Below, piece after piece: positions 37,690-49,753 of a DNA stretch of 64,000 nucleotides. Under the pieces are notes generated by a model. That model was not told the DNA's origin. It saw only the letters and a list, made by a program, of their open reading frames with translations, and did no database searches. Location of the stretch: positions 47,431,077 to 47,495,076 of the forward strand of contig OY759274.1 of NCBI GenBank assembly GCA_963662155.1. Direction: 5' to 3'. Numbering within the stretch: the stretch's first letter is position 1; each line of letters begins with the position of its first letter. This DNA comes from Lamellibrachia columna. Lineage: Eukaryota > Annelida > Polychaeta > Sabellida > Siboglinidae. Both the position numbers and the translations under genes were made by a program.

Positions 37690-38260
37690 GTTTAATTGTT
37701 GAGGACATATTCACAATGCGTGTTTAACACTGGTGCGAGCGTAGCAAAGTTCGATATAAGTAATTTTGCAGAAATTATGTTGATGTCAGTTGAAAGTTTG
37801 CTAGTACCCTTCATTACCAGATTACAGATGTCATTGCATGTAGCTAGTTCGAAGTCACAAAGGGGATCCCCAACATGACAGTCATTATCATCTGCGAACA
37901 CCGACAGCTGGCGCTGCGTACTTTGTAGTCGCCAGATGTACACGGATATCAGTGATCTTGTCAGTGAAGTGCGTGACGAAGCCAATGCGCCTGGACCATC
38001 ATCACTTTTCGGAAACAAAGTTTTACTGGAGCAACCCATCAGGTCGTTTGTGATGATTTAATCTCGGCACAGTAATACGCAGATTTGGCCAAAGCGATGC
38101 TTTGCTTGAAAAGCGTCACGCAAGTCCTTGTAAATTTCACGTGTTTGGCGCCATTTGCGTCCGGCTCGTCTAACCTGCTTCCTCATCTTCTGCAAGTCAT
38201 CGGTTCTCCACGGTTGCCTTGGGACGCACATTTATTGTTCGTCGGATAACGGGTGCATGT
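37690..38260 (-). pseudogene. Decayed L2/CR1-like LINE remnant (EN-RT linker and RT start)
   Basis: The minus strand reads PWRTDDLQKMRKQVRRAGRK, KDLRDAFQAKHRF, then FTDKITDIRVHLA, then LCDFELATCNDICNLVM and INIISAKLL. This is the usual linker between LINE endonuclease and RT ('PW.td+L..mk...R...rKW', 'FF.dKI..IR', 'F...t.dev..l+', 'D.iP..LL'). Several frameshifts and stops; not functional. Confidence 0.65.
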
Positions 38261-38850
38261 ATGTCACATAACATCTATACAGCAGGCGGATACTGCTCTT
38301 TCTGTAGAAGTGCAACACAGTCAGAACATTGGTGTTGTGTGTTCTATGAGGTTTTCTTTGTGTACGTTTATTTTCTTGCATGTTATAATTTCAAATTGTA
38401 TTTGTTTCAGTGGTTTCTATGTTTCGAAGCTGTGTGGCAGCATGCACCAACATCTCCACATTGTCAGCACCATCTGGTTCTAATCGGTCTTGCTCATCAT
38501 TATTACATGTTACATTTTAAAAACATTAACTTAACATGTGTGTTAAAATATCCTCAGCTTAACTTGATGTGCTTTTTTTCCAAGCGAGGAAAGAACCTCT
38601 GGCTTTTTGGATCCTAGCTTTTATGTCATGTCCTGGAATCAACTATCTGCACATCGGTCTTCTCACCATTGTTACAACAACGATTAAACCAAAATAAGTT
38701 ATATTGTAGCTTGAAGCTACGTCCATAATGCCAATACATTTATCGGTTAATAAGAACCGAAACCATTATCAGCTGTATTAGAACCCAAAGATCCAAGCAA
38801 GTTATACATGTGGCGCCTCTCGCGGATAAGTAGACTGAGGTTGAGACCCC
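38261..38850. other. No recognised feature
   Basis: AT-rich sequence with a 132-codon ORF (38219-38617) that has low-complexity, aromatic-rich content and no recognisable family; probably chance. Confidence 0.5.
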
Positions 38851-39888
38851 TGTAACACATCCCTCTAGTGTAATGTACATGCAATGCATGAATTATTTTC
38901 CACCAGCGAGCATGTCGACTCGTTCATAAACGTATGAACTATAGTAACACTACTGGTGTTTTCCTTGTAATGTTGCTAAGGCGTTATGAATGTTCTTAGA
39001 TATCCTTCATCTCACAAAAAAAAAATTACTGTAACCAGCGTACTTAATTGTATCCGTAGCATTCCAGTTAACTACCCCGAGACATTCGACTTCCAAATAA
39101 ATACACGTCTACACATTTGATAAGACGCAGTGACACTAATCCTGCATCGTAATATTTTACATATAACGTCCCCTAAATAATTATTTCATATTACAATCGT
39201 CATATCGAAAACAAACACGGTTCTTGTTACAATGTATACCCTATAAGTTATAATTCCCTATTATAATTCCCTAATGTAAATACGAAACGAGTATCGTGAA
39301 ATAACACACCTCCTGTGCGATAATTGGAACTGCCTAAGCAGTGCGATCCACAAGGTCTCCTCTGGTAAACTTCAAGCGACCACGAAATATACATTCAATG
39401 TCTAAATGTTATTACAGACTACAACGGTAAACTCTAGTGCCACATAACGTTCAAGTCATAACTTCTCTGGCAAATCAATTTGCCTTCCAGTGCTACACAT
39501 ATAAGTATACTTAGCGATGTCACAACCTCATGTTGAAAGGCACGAACACACGTCTTCACGCGACGATTCTATCAGTTCTTTTCCCTCAGTCGGTGGGTCT
39601 ATAAGAACCCCCGGACCAATCACATGTTCCACATCTTGACTACTGTGTGATCCTACCAATACATCAATTAGGGTGACACATCTTGACTACTGTGTGATCT
39701 ATTGTTGTAATCGCATTTCCCCTACAGGTGTATGGGAACGTCCCCTTAACAAATGTTATTCATACGACCTACAATTGTCATACCTCAATAATTTCCCACA
39801 AAACAACCTAACTCTGATTACGAAATACTGTAGCGACATTTCGGCCTGACCAAGAGTCGTTGCAGAAGTTTCTGTCACACATGTTACA
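38851..39888 (+). mobile_element. Probable LTR (solo or 5' LTR remnant)
   Basis: Bounded by a perfect inverted terminal repeat, TGTAACA at 38851 and TGTTACA ending at 39888, as in Ty3/Gypsy-type LTRs (TG...CA). It contains a TATA-like TATAAG at 39600 and a 21-bp direct repeat (39631 and 39678). A TGGCGCC motif, possible primer binding site, starts 14 nt after its end. No gag-pol sequence or second LTR was seen. Confidence 0.4.
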
Positions 39889-39901
39889 GTGCGACAAACG
39901 G

Positions 39902-39919
39902 TGGCGCCAGAGCGCGGAG
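39902..39919 (+). other. Primer-binding-site-like motif
   Basis: TGGCGCCAGAGCGCGG begins with TGG, as expected for complementarity to a tRNA CCA end, and sits just downstream of the putative LTR. Confidence 0.3.
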
Positions 39920-40660
39920 CCTGGATAATCGAAGCTATCTGTAAGCAGAGATTTCGTAAATCAGTCTTTTGCGTTCACCAGATGGCGGCACGTGGCGCAC
40001 AACTGACGGTGGTAAAAGAACCAACCGGTGTGAAATAAAATTATACTGTAACAATGTCTTATTGCTTATATGTTTTGAGGTAATAATTTACTTAATATTA
40101 CGGCGCTGACCAATAAAACGGCGAGTGTATCTAAAAAAACAGATTATTAATTTTATTATTAATAAAAACTGATTATAAATTGTAATTCCGGTTAATGAAT
40201 GCTTAAAATAATTTATTTAGTATTATATAGTTGCAAATTGAGACCTTGCATGCAATTATGAATGACACTAATGCTTTATACATTGGAATGCAGTTTAACC
40301 TCTTTTCAACAATGGGACTTCCTATGGTATCATTTTAATAATGAGCATTCGTTTAATAGAGACATTTCATATAAAATATATGCATAGTCGCATGCCCATA
40401 TCTTTGTATTGTAATTCTTTAAACATGTACTGGCTTTCCAAGACACTGTGACTGGAGTAGTGGCACTTGTTTCACTGGCTTCATCACTCCAACTGAACTG
40501 TCAAACACACACCACACGATGCCAATGACTTGCTCTTCAACAATATGTCATTATGTTTTCAAAACTGTGAGTATCTTGCGGAAAACAAATTAACTAATAA
40601 TAATCTGTTCTTCTTTATAATAATGTATACTTTAATACATGAAAATAATTACGTGTATTT
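39920..40660. other. No recognised feature (AT-rich)
   Basis: AT-rich sequence leading into the LINE at 40661; it may include the decayed LINE 5' UTR. Confidence 0.4.
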
Positions 40661-43600
40661 ATGTATTTTTGGGTCAATATGTTATTGGTAATTATTTTTT
40701 TATTCATTTTAATTGTCAAATGTTTCAGTTTGTGCGCTATGTTAAATGTTATATTATATGTAATGATGTTTGTCTCTATATTTCATAATTTTACTTCACT
40801 TAAGCTATTACACCTTTTTCGTTTCGATATGTCAACTATGGTTGTAACTATTCAATTAATGGTTGATATTATGGCGCTATTTATTCAGATATTTTATGAT
40901 TGGTCGAGTAATGTTTTTTTAAATTATCAAACTATCTCTTCAGCACAAATGTTTGACGGGGAAGCTTTCCTAGAATACTGTGGGGGTATTGAAAACAACT
41001 CATTGTGCCATTTATTAAATGCTCAGAACAATAATACTGTCAACACTGATGATGAACCTGAAATAATCAAACACTCGCTTTATTATAATGACCCTAGTTT
41101 AAATAACCTGTTCCTAGAGAAAGGAAACATATTTAACATTTTAAGTTTAAACTGCCAAAGTATTAATGCAAAGTTTGATCAGATCAACATTAAATTGCAA
41201 GAGCTAAACAATAACGGTTATGAATTCACCGCTATTTGCTTACAAGAAACGTGGCTAACAGATAATTCTGATACATCACGTTTTATGATTAACGGATACA
41301 CTCTGATTTCGCAAGGTAAAATATGCACCGCACATGGAGGATTAGCAATTTACCTATGCAACAAATATGATTATAATTCAATAAACATCTATCAGAATTC
41401 ACAAGTATGGGAAGGACAATTTATTGAAATTATAGGAAAGCAACTTGACAAAAAAGTTATATTAGGAAATATATATAGACCACCCGAGCATAACAATGAA
41501 ACATGTAAGACATTTATTAATGAATTTATTCCTCTACTTGGTCATCTTCAAAAATGTAAAAGTGAAGTCATCATTGCTGGTGACTACAATATTGATTTAT
41601 TGCAAATTAAAGAAAATGCAATATTTGGCGAATATTTTGATTCTGTTGTTGCTCAAGATTTTTTTCCCTAAAATTACACTACCCACCAGGCTCTCGAGTA
41701 GAAACTGTACGCTCATAGACAATTTCCTATGTAAGCTATCACATGGTTACTCACAGGCAACTGCCGGTGTATTAATAAACACAATATCAGATCACCTACC
41801 ATACTTCATATTTTTAGATTATCTAGAACAAAAGCGAGTATATGCCACCAAATCGATTAGAATCCAAACTTGGAATACAGAATCAATAAATAAATTTAAA
41901 TCGGAAATAAATAATGCAGGTATTTGTTACATGCTAAACACAACTAACAATGCCAATCCAAATGACAATCTCAACATTCTTAATGAAGTAATATCCAAAC
42001 CAAAAGATAAATATTTGCCAGTTCGTATAATCAAATTCAATAAGCATAAACACAGCAAGTCTCAGTGGATCTCAAAAGGTATAATCCGGTCAGTTGCTTA
42101 CAAAGACAAATTATATAAGAAATTAAAACAAACACCTACAGATTCCGAGCAATATATAAATCGTAAAACTAACTTTGCTACTTACCAAAGAATTCTGAGA
42201 AAACTAATTCGTAATGCCAAAAAAACATATTATCATAATCGTTTTGAAAAATGTAAGAATGACATTAAACAAACATGGTGTACTATCAAAGAAGTTATTA
42301 ATCGGACTTCAAAGAAATTGGAATTTCCTGATCACTTTCTGATTGACAATAAATTGATAAGTGATACCAGTGTCATTGCTAACAAATGTAGTTGTTTCTT
42401 TACAAATGTAGGACCTAAGCTAGCAGCTGAAATAACTAATACAAACAATGCAAATTTCATGGATTACCTACAAAATCCGATATTACATAATTTCACATTT
42501 AAACTAATTGCTGAAGGAACTACCATAAATATATTAGATAGCTTAAAACCTAAACCTAGTTGTGGCAATGATGGCATTTCCACTAAATTATTAAAAGCAA
42601 TAAAACAAGAAATTTGCAAACCTCTCACCATCATAATTAATCAGTCACTAGCAACTGGCATTTTTCCTGACCCCCTAAAAATTGCAAAAGTAATACCACT
42701 TTATAAAAAAGGCGACAGGACATTACTTGATAACTATCGTCCAATCTCCATATTACCATCAATCTCCAAAATCTTTGAAAGAGTAACGTTCAATCAAATT
42801 CACATGTACTTCTCATCTCATAGTTTATACCACAATGGACAATATGGTTTTAGAGAAAAACACTCCACTCAATTAGCTGCACTTGAACTCATCAAAAGAA
42901 TATCTCAGGATCTTGATCAAGGTATCACTCCAATAAATGTATACCTTGATTTGTCAAAAGCATTTGACACCCTTGACCATAATATTCTTTTATCTAAATT
43001 ACAGCTTTATGGGTTCACAAATTCGGCACTAAAATTTTTGTAAAAGCTTCTTAACAAACACGAAACAGTTTGTACAGATTAATAATGCTAAATCTTTCGA
43101 AGCCGATATAACAAAGGGTGTACCCCAAGGCTCAATATTGGGTCCTTTATTATTCATTATATATATGAATGATATCATCCACTCTAGTAATTCATCTAAG
43201 TTCATAATGTTTGCAGATGACACCACTTTATTCACTACACTACATTCCAATGAACACTATGATATTCACAATGAAAGACTAAACAACGAATTAGAAAAAA
43301 TAAGTACAGTATTTGGCTCAAAGTTAAACAATTTTCACTAAATGTAAAAAAAACAAAAGCCATGATATTTCATATGCCACAAAAAAAGGTTCAGCTTCCT
43401 CTCCTTCAAATAGCTGAATCAAATATTGAATATGTAGATAATTTTAATTTTCTCAGTATCACTATTAACAAACACCTAAATTGGGCTAGTCATATAGATG
43501 CACTGGCTTCCAAAATATCAAAAACCATAGGAGTGTTAAGTAGTCTCAAACACATCCTATCAATCAACATCCTGAGAACAATCTATAACTCCCTAATCAT

Positions 43601-44082
43601 ATGCCACCTCAATTATGGAGTGTTGGTCTGGGGGACTCAGAGTAATCTAAATAATAAAATTATCAAATTACAGAAAAGGGCAGTTAGAAATATAACTACT
43701 AGTAATTATCTGGCTCATAGTGAACCAATTTTTAATAAACTTTACCTCTTAAAGCTTGAATAGAAATCAACTACTCAAATTTATTTATAAATTGATCAAC
43801 AAGCAGCTGCCTGATTATTTCAACCAAAACCTACTCTTATACAATACCCAGCGCCATCAACATGCCACTAGGGCAGGCACAGATGTATTTATCCCTAGAG
43901 TCAATCACGAATTCTCAAAAAGAAACATCAGGTTCTGCATAGCAAAGATATTTAATAATTCTCCCGATATCATTATTAATAAAATATTCACCCACAGTAT
44001 CCATGGATTCTCCACCCATATTAAAAGATACATTATTGAAAGGTATCAAAATGCTTGTACTATTATTAACTGCGGTAGATAA
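40661..44082 (+). pseudogene. CR1/L2-like LINE ORF (endonuclease + reverse transcriptase), frameshifted
   Basis: After an AT-rich hydrophobic leader of doubtful coding value, the frame reads an AP-endonuclease (ILSLNCQSIN, LQETWL, GNIYRPPEH, GDYNIDLL; after a T-run frameshift at ~41665, NCTLIDNFL and SDHLPY). RT blocks follow (PKPSCGNDGIS, VIPLYKKGDR, NYRPISILPSISKIFER, YLDLSKAFDTLDH, GVPQGSILGPLLF, MFADDTTLF), then the C-terminal region (NFLSITINKHLNWASHI, NYGVLVWG, KRAVR). Frame changes occur near 41665, 43035, 43315 and 43755. Order and motifs fit a LINE of the CR1/L2/Jockey branch; the exact clade is uncertain. Not active. Confidence 0.85.
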
Positions 44083-44303
44083 TTAACTTAAATCCCTATG
44101 TATACGTCGCATTGTAATTACTAGCTAATTATATCTTGGCAGATTTAATGTTGTCTTTAACATAAATTTATTGTAATGTATATTATTGCATTTAGTTTTT
44201 TTTGTGCTTATTATATGCGTATATGTGCACATGTATATGTAAGCTACTGTACGAAATTTTGATTGTAATCTTTACTATGGCATGTTCATGTATTATTAGC
44301 TAA
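44023..44303 (+). repeat. Left copy of ~281-bp direct duplication flanking the RTE-like LINE
   Basis: Starts AAAAGATACATTATTGAAAG and ends TATTAGCTAA. It is repeated at 47236-47535 with small indels and substitutions. It spans the last codons and 3' UTR start of the CR1/L2-like LINE. Confidence 0.85.
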
Positions 44304-47235
44304 CTTACTTACTTACTTAGTCCTCTTCGTGCCCGGTGGCACATAAGGCATCAACAAGAGAGCGCCACTGCTGTCGGTCTGCAGCCCATTTGGTGATGGT
44401 GTTCCATGTCAGGCTGCATTCTTTCATCTCCTTCTCCACTGTTCGTCTCCATGTTTCTTTTGGGCGACCACGTCTCCTTTTTCCATCTGCTGTCCAGCGT
44501 AAGGCTGTCTTGGGCAGTGCGCCAGGTGACATTCGGCACACGTGTCCAAGCCATCTCCATCTTCTCCTCTTTATCTGTGTGGCCAAGGATGTTGCATCTG
44601 TTTTGTGGTGCAGCTCTTCATTAGTGATGGTGTTGGGCCAAAATACTCCTAGGATCTTCCGTAGACACTTGTTTTGGAAGGTCTCAAGCTTGTCTGCTAG
44701 CTTGGCTGTCAGTTTCCAGCACTCAGAGCCATAGAGAAGTACACTGAGAACATTACTATTGTACAGTCTCAGTTTTGTTTCAAATCTCAGTTGCTTGGAT
44801 TTCCAGATGGGCTTCAGCATAGCGAAGGTCTGACTTGCCTTTCTGATCTTAGCCGTGGCATCTTTTGCAGAGTCTCCATCTGTTGTGATTTTGATTCCCA
44901 GGTATGCAAAGTCCTGAACGTCTTCCAAAGCATCACTGTTGTTTATGTTGTTTATGGTGATGGGGTTATCTGTCTTGTTGTTGATCCTCATCAGTTTGGT
45001 TTTTGCTGTGTTGAGCTTTAACCCAATCTGTGGTGCTGTTCTTGTGAGTTTGTCCATCTTTTCTTGCATGTCCTTGTGCCTGTTAGACAGCAGTCCAATG
45101 TCATCTGCATAGTCCAGGTCTTCCAAGATCGAGGTAAGTGTCCATCTGATGCCTCTGTTTCCATTTTTGGTGATTTCTATCATCAGCCAGTCGATGGCAA
45201 GGGTGAAAAGAAATGGTGATAGAATGCATCCCTGTTTTACTCTGGATTTTATGCTAAAGCTGTCTGACATGTGACTGTTACAGGCGACTTGACATTGGAC
45301 GTCTGTGTAAATTATCTTGATCACATTTACCATCTTCTGTGGGATCCCGTAGTGCCGTAGTATTCTCCACAGAGATTCTCTGTGAAGGCTGTCAAAGGCC
45401 TTTTCAAAGTCAATGAAGGCAATGTAGATCGTACTGTTCCATTCCGTGCTTTGTTCCAAAATCTGCCGTAGCGTGAAAATGTGGTCGATGCATGACTTTC
45501 CTCTTCTGAATCCGGCTTGTTCCTGGCGGAGGTTTGTATCAGTAGCTGCTGATATTCTCTTCAGGATTATGCGGCTGAAAATCTTGCATGTCATTGATAA
45601 CAAGGTTATGCCCTGCCAGTTGTTACAGTTCCCCAAGTCGCCCTTCTTTGGTAGCTTGATAATTGTGCCTGTCTTCCAATCATCTGGTGTGTTTTCTTCA
45701 TCCCATATTCTCTGGAAGATCTGGTACAGGATTCTGGGTGTCTCTTGTTCATCTGCATTCAGCATTTCAGCGCAGACGCTGTCGCTTCCTGATGCTTTTC
45801 CATTCTTCTGGGCTTTAATGGCTTCTCTGACTTCTGCTTCTGTGATTTGGTCGAGGTTGATTTCAAGGTCATCTGCTGCCTCCGGGATGTCTGCAAGTCT
45901 GGGTGGATCTGCACGATTGAGAACCTGTTGGAAATGCTCCTTCCATCTCTCTATCTTGTCTTTCTCGACTGTGATTATCTTTCCATCTGCATCTTTCAGT
46001 GGGATATTCTGGTTTGGACCTGTATCTCCTTTCAGCTTCTTGGTTATTTGGTAGAGTGACTTCATATCCTTTCTTCTTGCTGCTGCTTCTGCGTCTTCTG
46101 CGAGGTTTTCAATGTAAGTGCGTTTGTCTACTCTGGTACTCCGTTTTACTTCTTTGTCTTTTTGTGAGTATTCTCTTGAAAGTCTTTCTTTGAGTCTTGG
46201 GGACTTTGTGGTGAGCAGCTTTTTCTTTATTCCTTTCCTTTGGTCTATTTTGTCCCAAGTTGATGTGGAAATCCACTGCTCTTTTTTTGCTCTTCTGTAG
46301 CATAGCAATGCTTTCCCTGCTAGCTCCATGGCCCTGTTGAAACTGTGTATAGTCATCTCTGTTTCCTCCTGCAGAATACCAAAACTGTTCTTCAGAGCAA
46401 TTGTGAACTGTTGCTTGGTTTCTGGGTTTTGTAGCTTGGTGGTATCAAAACGCTCTTTCTTCTTCTCTCCTGTCTTTGCCTTTCTCAGTTTCAGAGCAAG
46501 TTTTCCTATCAACAGGTTGTGGTCACTGCCAACATCAGCAAGTCTCCTTGTTTTGACGTCTTGTAGAGAGCGTCTCCATTTTCCATTTACAAGGATGTGA
46601 TCTATTTGACTCTCAGTTCTGCCGTCTGGGGATCTCCATGTCAGCTTATGTATTGTCTTATGTTGGAAGAGTGTCCCTCCAATCACGAGGTCATTCTCCC
46701 CATATATGTCACACAATCTGCTGCCGTTATCAGTCATTGTACTTGTTCCGTGTTTGCCCATGATCCTTTCCCTGTTAGTGTTGTCGCTCCCAACTCGTGC
46801 ATTGAAATCTCCAAGAACCACTAGTACGTCATGTTTGGGGATGTATTCCAAAATTGACTGAAGACTGTCATAGAAGTTATCTTTTTCTTCTTTTTCTGTT
46901 TCCTCTGTAGGTGCGTAACAGGTTACCACTGAGAGTTTGATAAATCTGGACTTAAATCTAGCATAAAGAAATCGTTCAGTTATTGGTTTCCATTCAAGTA
47001 GAGTGTTACCTTTCTCCTTCTGGATGATCAGGGCTACTCCCTGTCTATGCTGGTTGTCCTCTCTGCCTAACCACAGTATGGTATCTCCTGTCGCCAGTTG
47101 TCGTTTTCCAGCTCCAGTCCATCTAGCCTCCATGATACCTAGAAGGCTGATTTTGTATTGGTGCATTTCCTGGAGAACCTGTGCCAGTCTTCCTGTCTGA
47201 TATAGTGTTCTCACATTCCAGCATCCGATGTTGAT
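44304..47235 (-). mobile_element. RTE-like LINE, 5'-truncated, nearly intact ORF, inserted antisense
   Basis: On the minus strand, one uninterrupted frame runs for about 970 codons. It opens with the endonuclease (INIGCWNVRTLYQTGRLAQV, EARWTG, GDFNARVG, SDHNLL). RT follows (KNGKASGSDSV, QEQAGFRRGKSCIDHIFTL, FIDFEKAFDS, KQGCILSPFLF, LDYADDIGLL) and then the C-terminal region (RRWRWLGHVCRM, KRRRGRPKETWRR, RQQWRSLVDALC). The apparent start Met at 47262 lies in flanking DNA, so the true N-terminus is missing. The element's 3' end is a short (TAAG)n tail at 44304-44319, with no poly-A, typical of RTE-type elements. The absence of stops or frameshifts contrasts with its broken host LINE and indicates a younger insertion. 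Confidence 0.85.
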
Positions 47236-47535
47236 AAAAGATACATTATTGAAAGGTATCAAAATGCTTGTACTATTATTAACTGTTATATATGCGGTAG
47301 ATAATTAACTTAAATCCCTATGCATATGTTGCATTGTAATTACTAGCTAATTATATCTTGGCAGATTTAATGTTGTCTTTAACATAAATTTATTGTAATA
47401 TATATTGATGCATTTTTTTTTTTTTTGGCTTATTATATGCGTATATGTGCACATGTATATGTAAGCTACTGTACGGAATTTTATATATATTTTATTGTAA
47501 TCTTTACTATGGCATGTTCATGTATTATTAGCTAA
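47236..47535 (+). repeat. Right copy of the ~300-bp duplication flanking the RTE-like LINE
   Basis: Matches 44023-44303 end to end, differing by small insertions (for example TTATATA before TGCGGTAG), a longer T-run and point changes. Downstream sequence continues the host LINE 3' UTR. Confidence 0.85.
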
Positions 47536-47606
47536 ATTACTCTGTAAATATATTATTACTATTATTATGCTACAATTATTATTCAAGGTGGCTCTCGTGG
47601 TAGCGG

Positions 47607-48116
47607 CATTTAAATGCCTTAACGGGAGTCTCCTGACCTATTGTATAGGTAATATAACATTTAAATGCCTTAACGGGAGTCTCCTGACCTATTGTATAGG
47701 TAATATAACATTTAAATGCCTTAACAGGAGTCTCCTGACCTATTGTATAGGTAATATAACATTTAAATGCCTTAACGGGAGTCTCCTGACCTATTGTATA
47801 GGTAATATAACATTTAAATGCCTTAACGGGAGTCTCCTGACCTATTGTATAGGTAATATAACATTTAAATGCCTTAACGGGAGTCTCCTGACCTATTGTA
47901 TAGGTAATATAACATTTAAATGCCTTAACAGGAGTCTCCTGACCTATTGTATAGGTAATATAACATTTAAATGCCTTAACGGGAGTCTCCTGACCTATTG
48001 TATAGGTAATATAACATTTAAATGCCTTAACGGGAGTCTCCTGACCTATTGTATAGGTAATATAACATTTAAATGCCTTAACGGGAGTCTCCTGACCTAT
48101 TGTATAAGTAATATAA
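47607..48116 (+). repeat. Ten tandem copies of a 51-bp repeat in LINE 3' UTR
   Basis: Each 51-bp unit (CATTTAAATGCCTTAACGGG start) holds three palindromic motifs: ATTTAAAT, GGAGTCTCC and ACCTATTGTATAGGT. Because 51 is divisible by 3 and the unit lacks stops in some frames, it makes long artificial ORFs on both strands (about 180 codons each). Units differ mainly at one site (AACGGG/AACAGG). Confidence 0.97.
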
Positions 48117-48184
48117 CATAACACATACTTGTAATCATTGGTCTTGGTCTAATAAATTTCATTTCATTTCATTCATTCATTCAT
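48117..48184 (+). other. 3' end of CR1/L2-like LINE
   Basis: Polyadenylation-type AATAAA at 48151, followed by a (CATTT)n/(ATTC)n microsatellite tail, as expected at the end of an L2/CR1-type element. Confidence 0.6.
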
Positions 48185-48761
48185 TAATTTAATGCATGTT
48201 TCCCATCATTCTTCTTCAACTCAAACTTAACTTCATATCCCTTAATCCGTGATGTCTAGACTCTGTAAACTGCATATTTTTGGCATGAATGTACCCTTTT
48301 GCATAGATCTAATGGCCCCATATCAGGCCACTTAAGTTCACCATAATATCTAATGGCCTCATATGTTCACTTGGCTGGAAGCAACCAGCCCCAAATGTTT
48401 ACTTTAGACATATTGGCAGAGGTAATCAAGCCATAATTAACCATCAACTTATCAACCTTTGACCCAACCAGTGGACATTCCATTGTTTAGGTCTTCAAAC
48501 ATTGTGCTGGTCTGTCTCAGGCTAGTGACTGCAGGCCTGCTGGAAATGCCACTGGGTGTCATTGCCAGTGGGTGACATAGTAGTAGCTAGTACTAGTTAC
48601 TAGCTAGACACTACTAAACAACAACTGACATTAGTATTTCAGTAGTAAACATTACACAATGTTCATATATAATTTTTATTTAATAAAACAATAAGTCTGT
48701 TTTACAGTTTATTTGTGTTTCGTCTTTCTTATAAGATTATAGGTTTATCTTCTCTAAACTT
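48185..48761. other. No recognised feature
   Basis: Unique-looking intergenic sequence; no coding, RNA or repeat signal seen. Confidence 0.5.
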
Positions 48762-48976
48762 AGCGGGCTGTGGGCTTGCGGGCTGCGGGCTTACCTGAGT
48801 TTGGCCCGTGGGTATGGGCTGGGTATGGGCCTGAAACTTGTGGGCCGGGCCTGGGCCAAACATTCACAGTCTGGGTCGGGCCTGGGCTTAATTCTAGTTT
48901 GCGGGCCCGGGCCGGGCCTGGACTCTAACTGCTAATTGCGGGCCGGGCTTGGGCTCAAATTATAGGCGCAGCGCAC
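48762..48976 (+). repeat. GGGC-rich low-complexity tract
   Basis: Degenerate GCGGGCTTGGGCC-type repeats form a strongly GC-rich island in AT-rich surroundings. Confidence 0.7.
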
Positions 48977-48978
48977 TA

Positions 48979-49014
48979 ATATATATATATATATATATAT
49001 CAATACACACACAT

Positions 49015-49048
<34 letters not shown>
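48979..49048. repeat. (AT)n microsatellite, interrupted
   Basis: Three AT runs separated by CAATACACACACATT and a single C. Confidence 0.95.
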
Positions 49049-49110
49049 ACCCTGGTGTTCCTATTGACGATCGTAGAGTGCCGCACACTACAAGACGATG
49101 TAAGATGAGG

Positions 49111-49330
49111 TAAAGCCTGCCATACACATACCGACTCTTAGTCGCCAATTGTTTGTTTGCTGACAACTACCCTTTCGGCCGACCGATTTTTGGAATGCCA
49201 GATGCCCACAAAACCTGTTGCCAATTGTTGGTGGAGAACATACACATAACAACTACGTTGAATTGCCAACTGAAAAAGTAGTCGCCAATGTGTTGGCAAC
49301 TAAAAAATCGGTATGTGTATGGAGGGCTTA
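49111..49330. mobile_element. MITE copy 1 (220 bp, TTAA-type termini)
   Basis: Terminal inverted repeats TAAAGCCTGCCATACACATA and, reading inward from the other end, TAAGCCCTCCATACACATAC (both continuing CCGA). The interior contains GGTGGAGAACATACACATAA, the same motif that seeds the 13-bp satellite in copy 4. Confidence 0.7.
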
Positions 49331-49430
49331 AGAATGTCAAAGACGAATCGTCGTAGATATCGAACATGTTCAATCTATATGACGATCCACGTCGCGACAA
49401 AAAGCCATCAACGACAGTCGTAGACTCTAC

Positions 49431-49496
49431 TAAAACCCCCCATGCACATACCGAAACAAACCTTTGGCGACTAAGTCTATTGTATGGCAGGCTTTA
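49431..49496. mobile_element. MITE copy 2, internally deleted (66 bp)
   Basis: Only the two termini remain (CCCCCATGCACATACCGA and TGTATGGCAGGCTTTA). The flanks show a second family with GCACACTA...TAGTGTGCGATG inverted motifs (about 49500-49570, and 49077 onward), suggesting nesting. Confidence 0.45.
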
Positions 49497-49571
49497 AAGT
49501 GCTGCACACTATATACGATGATTCGTTGGCGACGATCGTGTTGCGTCGCTGTCGCGTAGTGTGCGATGGAC

Positions 49572-49753
49572 TAAAAGCCCGCCATATACACATATACCGG
49601 TTCTTCAGTTGTCAACATGCTGGCGACTACTTTTGTTTTGGCAACTGAAATGTAGTTGTTACGTGTATGTTCTCCACTGACAAAATCGGCTGCGGGTAGT
49701 TGTCAGCAGATAAACTGTTGGCGGTAAAAGTCGGTATGTGTATAGCGGGCTTA
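49572..49753. mobile_element. MITE copy 3 (~182 bp)
   Basis: Termini TAAAAGCCCGCCATATACAC and GTCGGTATGTGTATAGCGGG. The interior has a single TTACGTGTATG before TTCTCCAC. Confidence 0.65.

Noticed and set aside
37692..38039. 115-codon minus-strand ORF as an independent gene
   Set aside because: It overlaps the LINE RT-start blocks on the same strand and includes frame-shifted stretches; part of the L2-like remnant.
47567..48124. Two opposing ~180-codon ORFs
   Set aside because: Artefact of a 51-bp tandem repeat without stops in either orientation.
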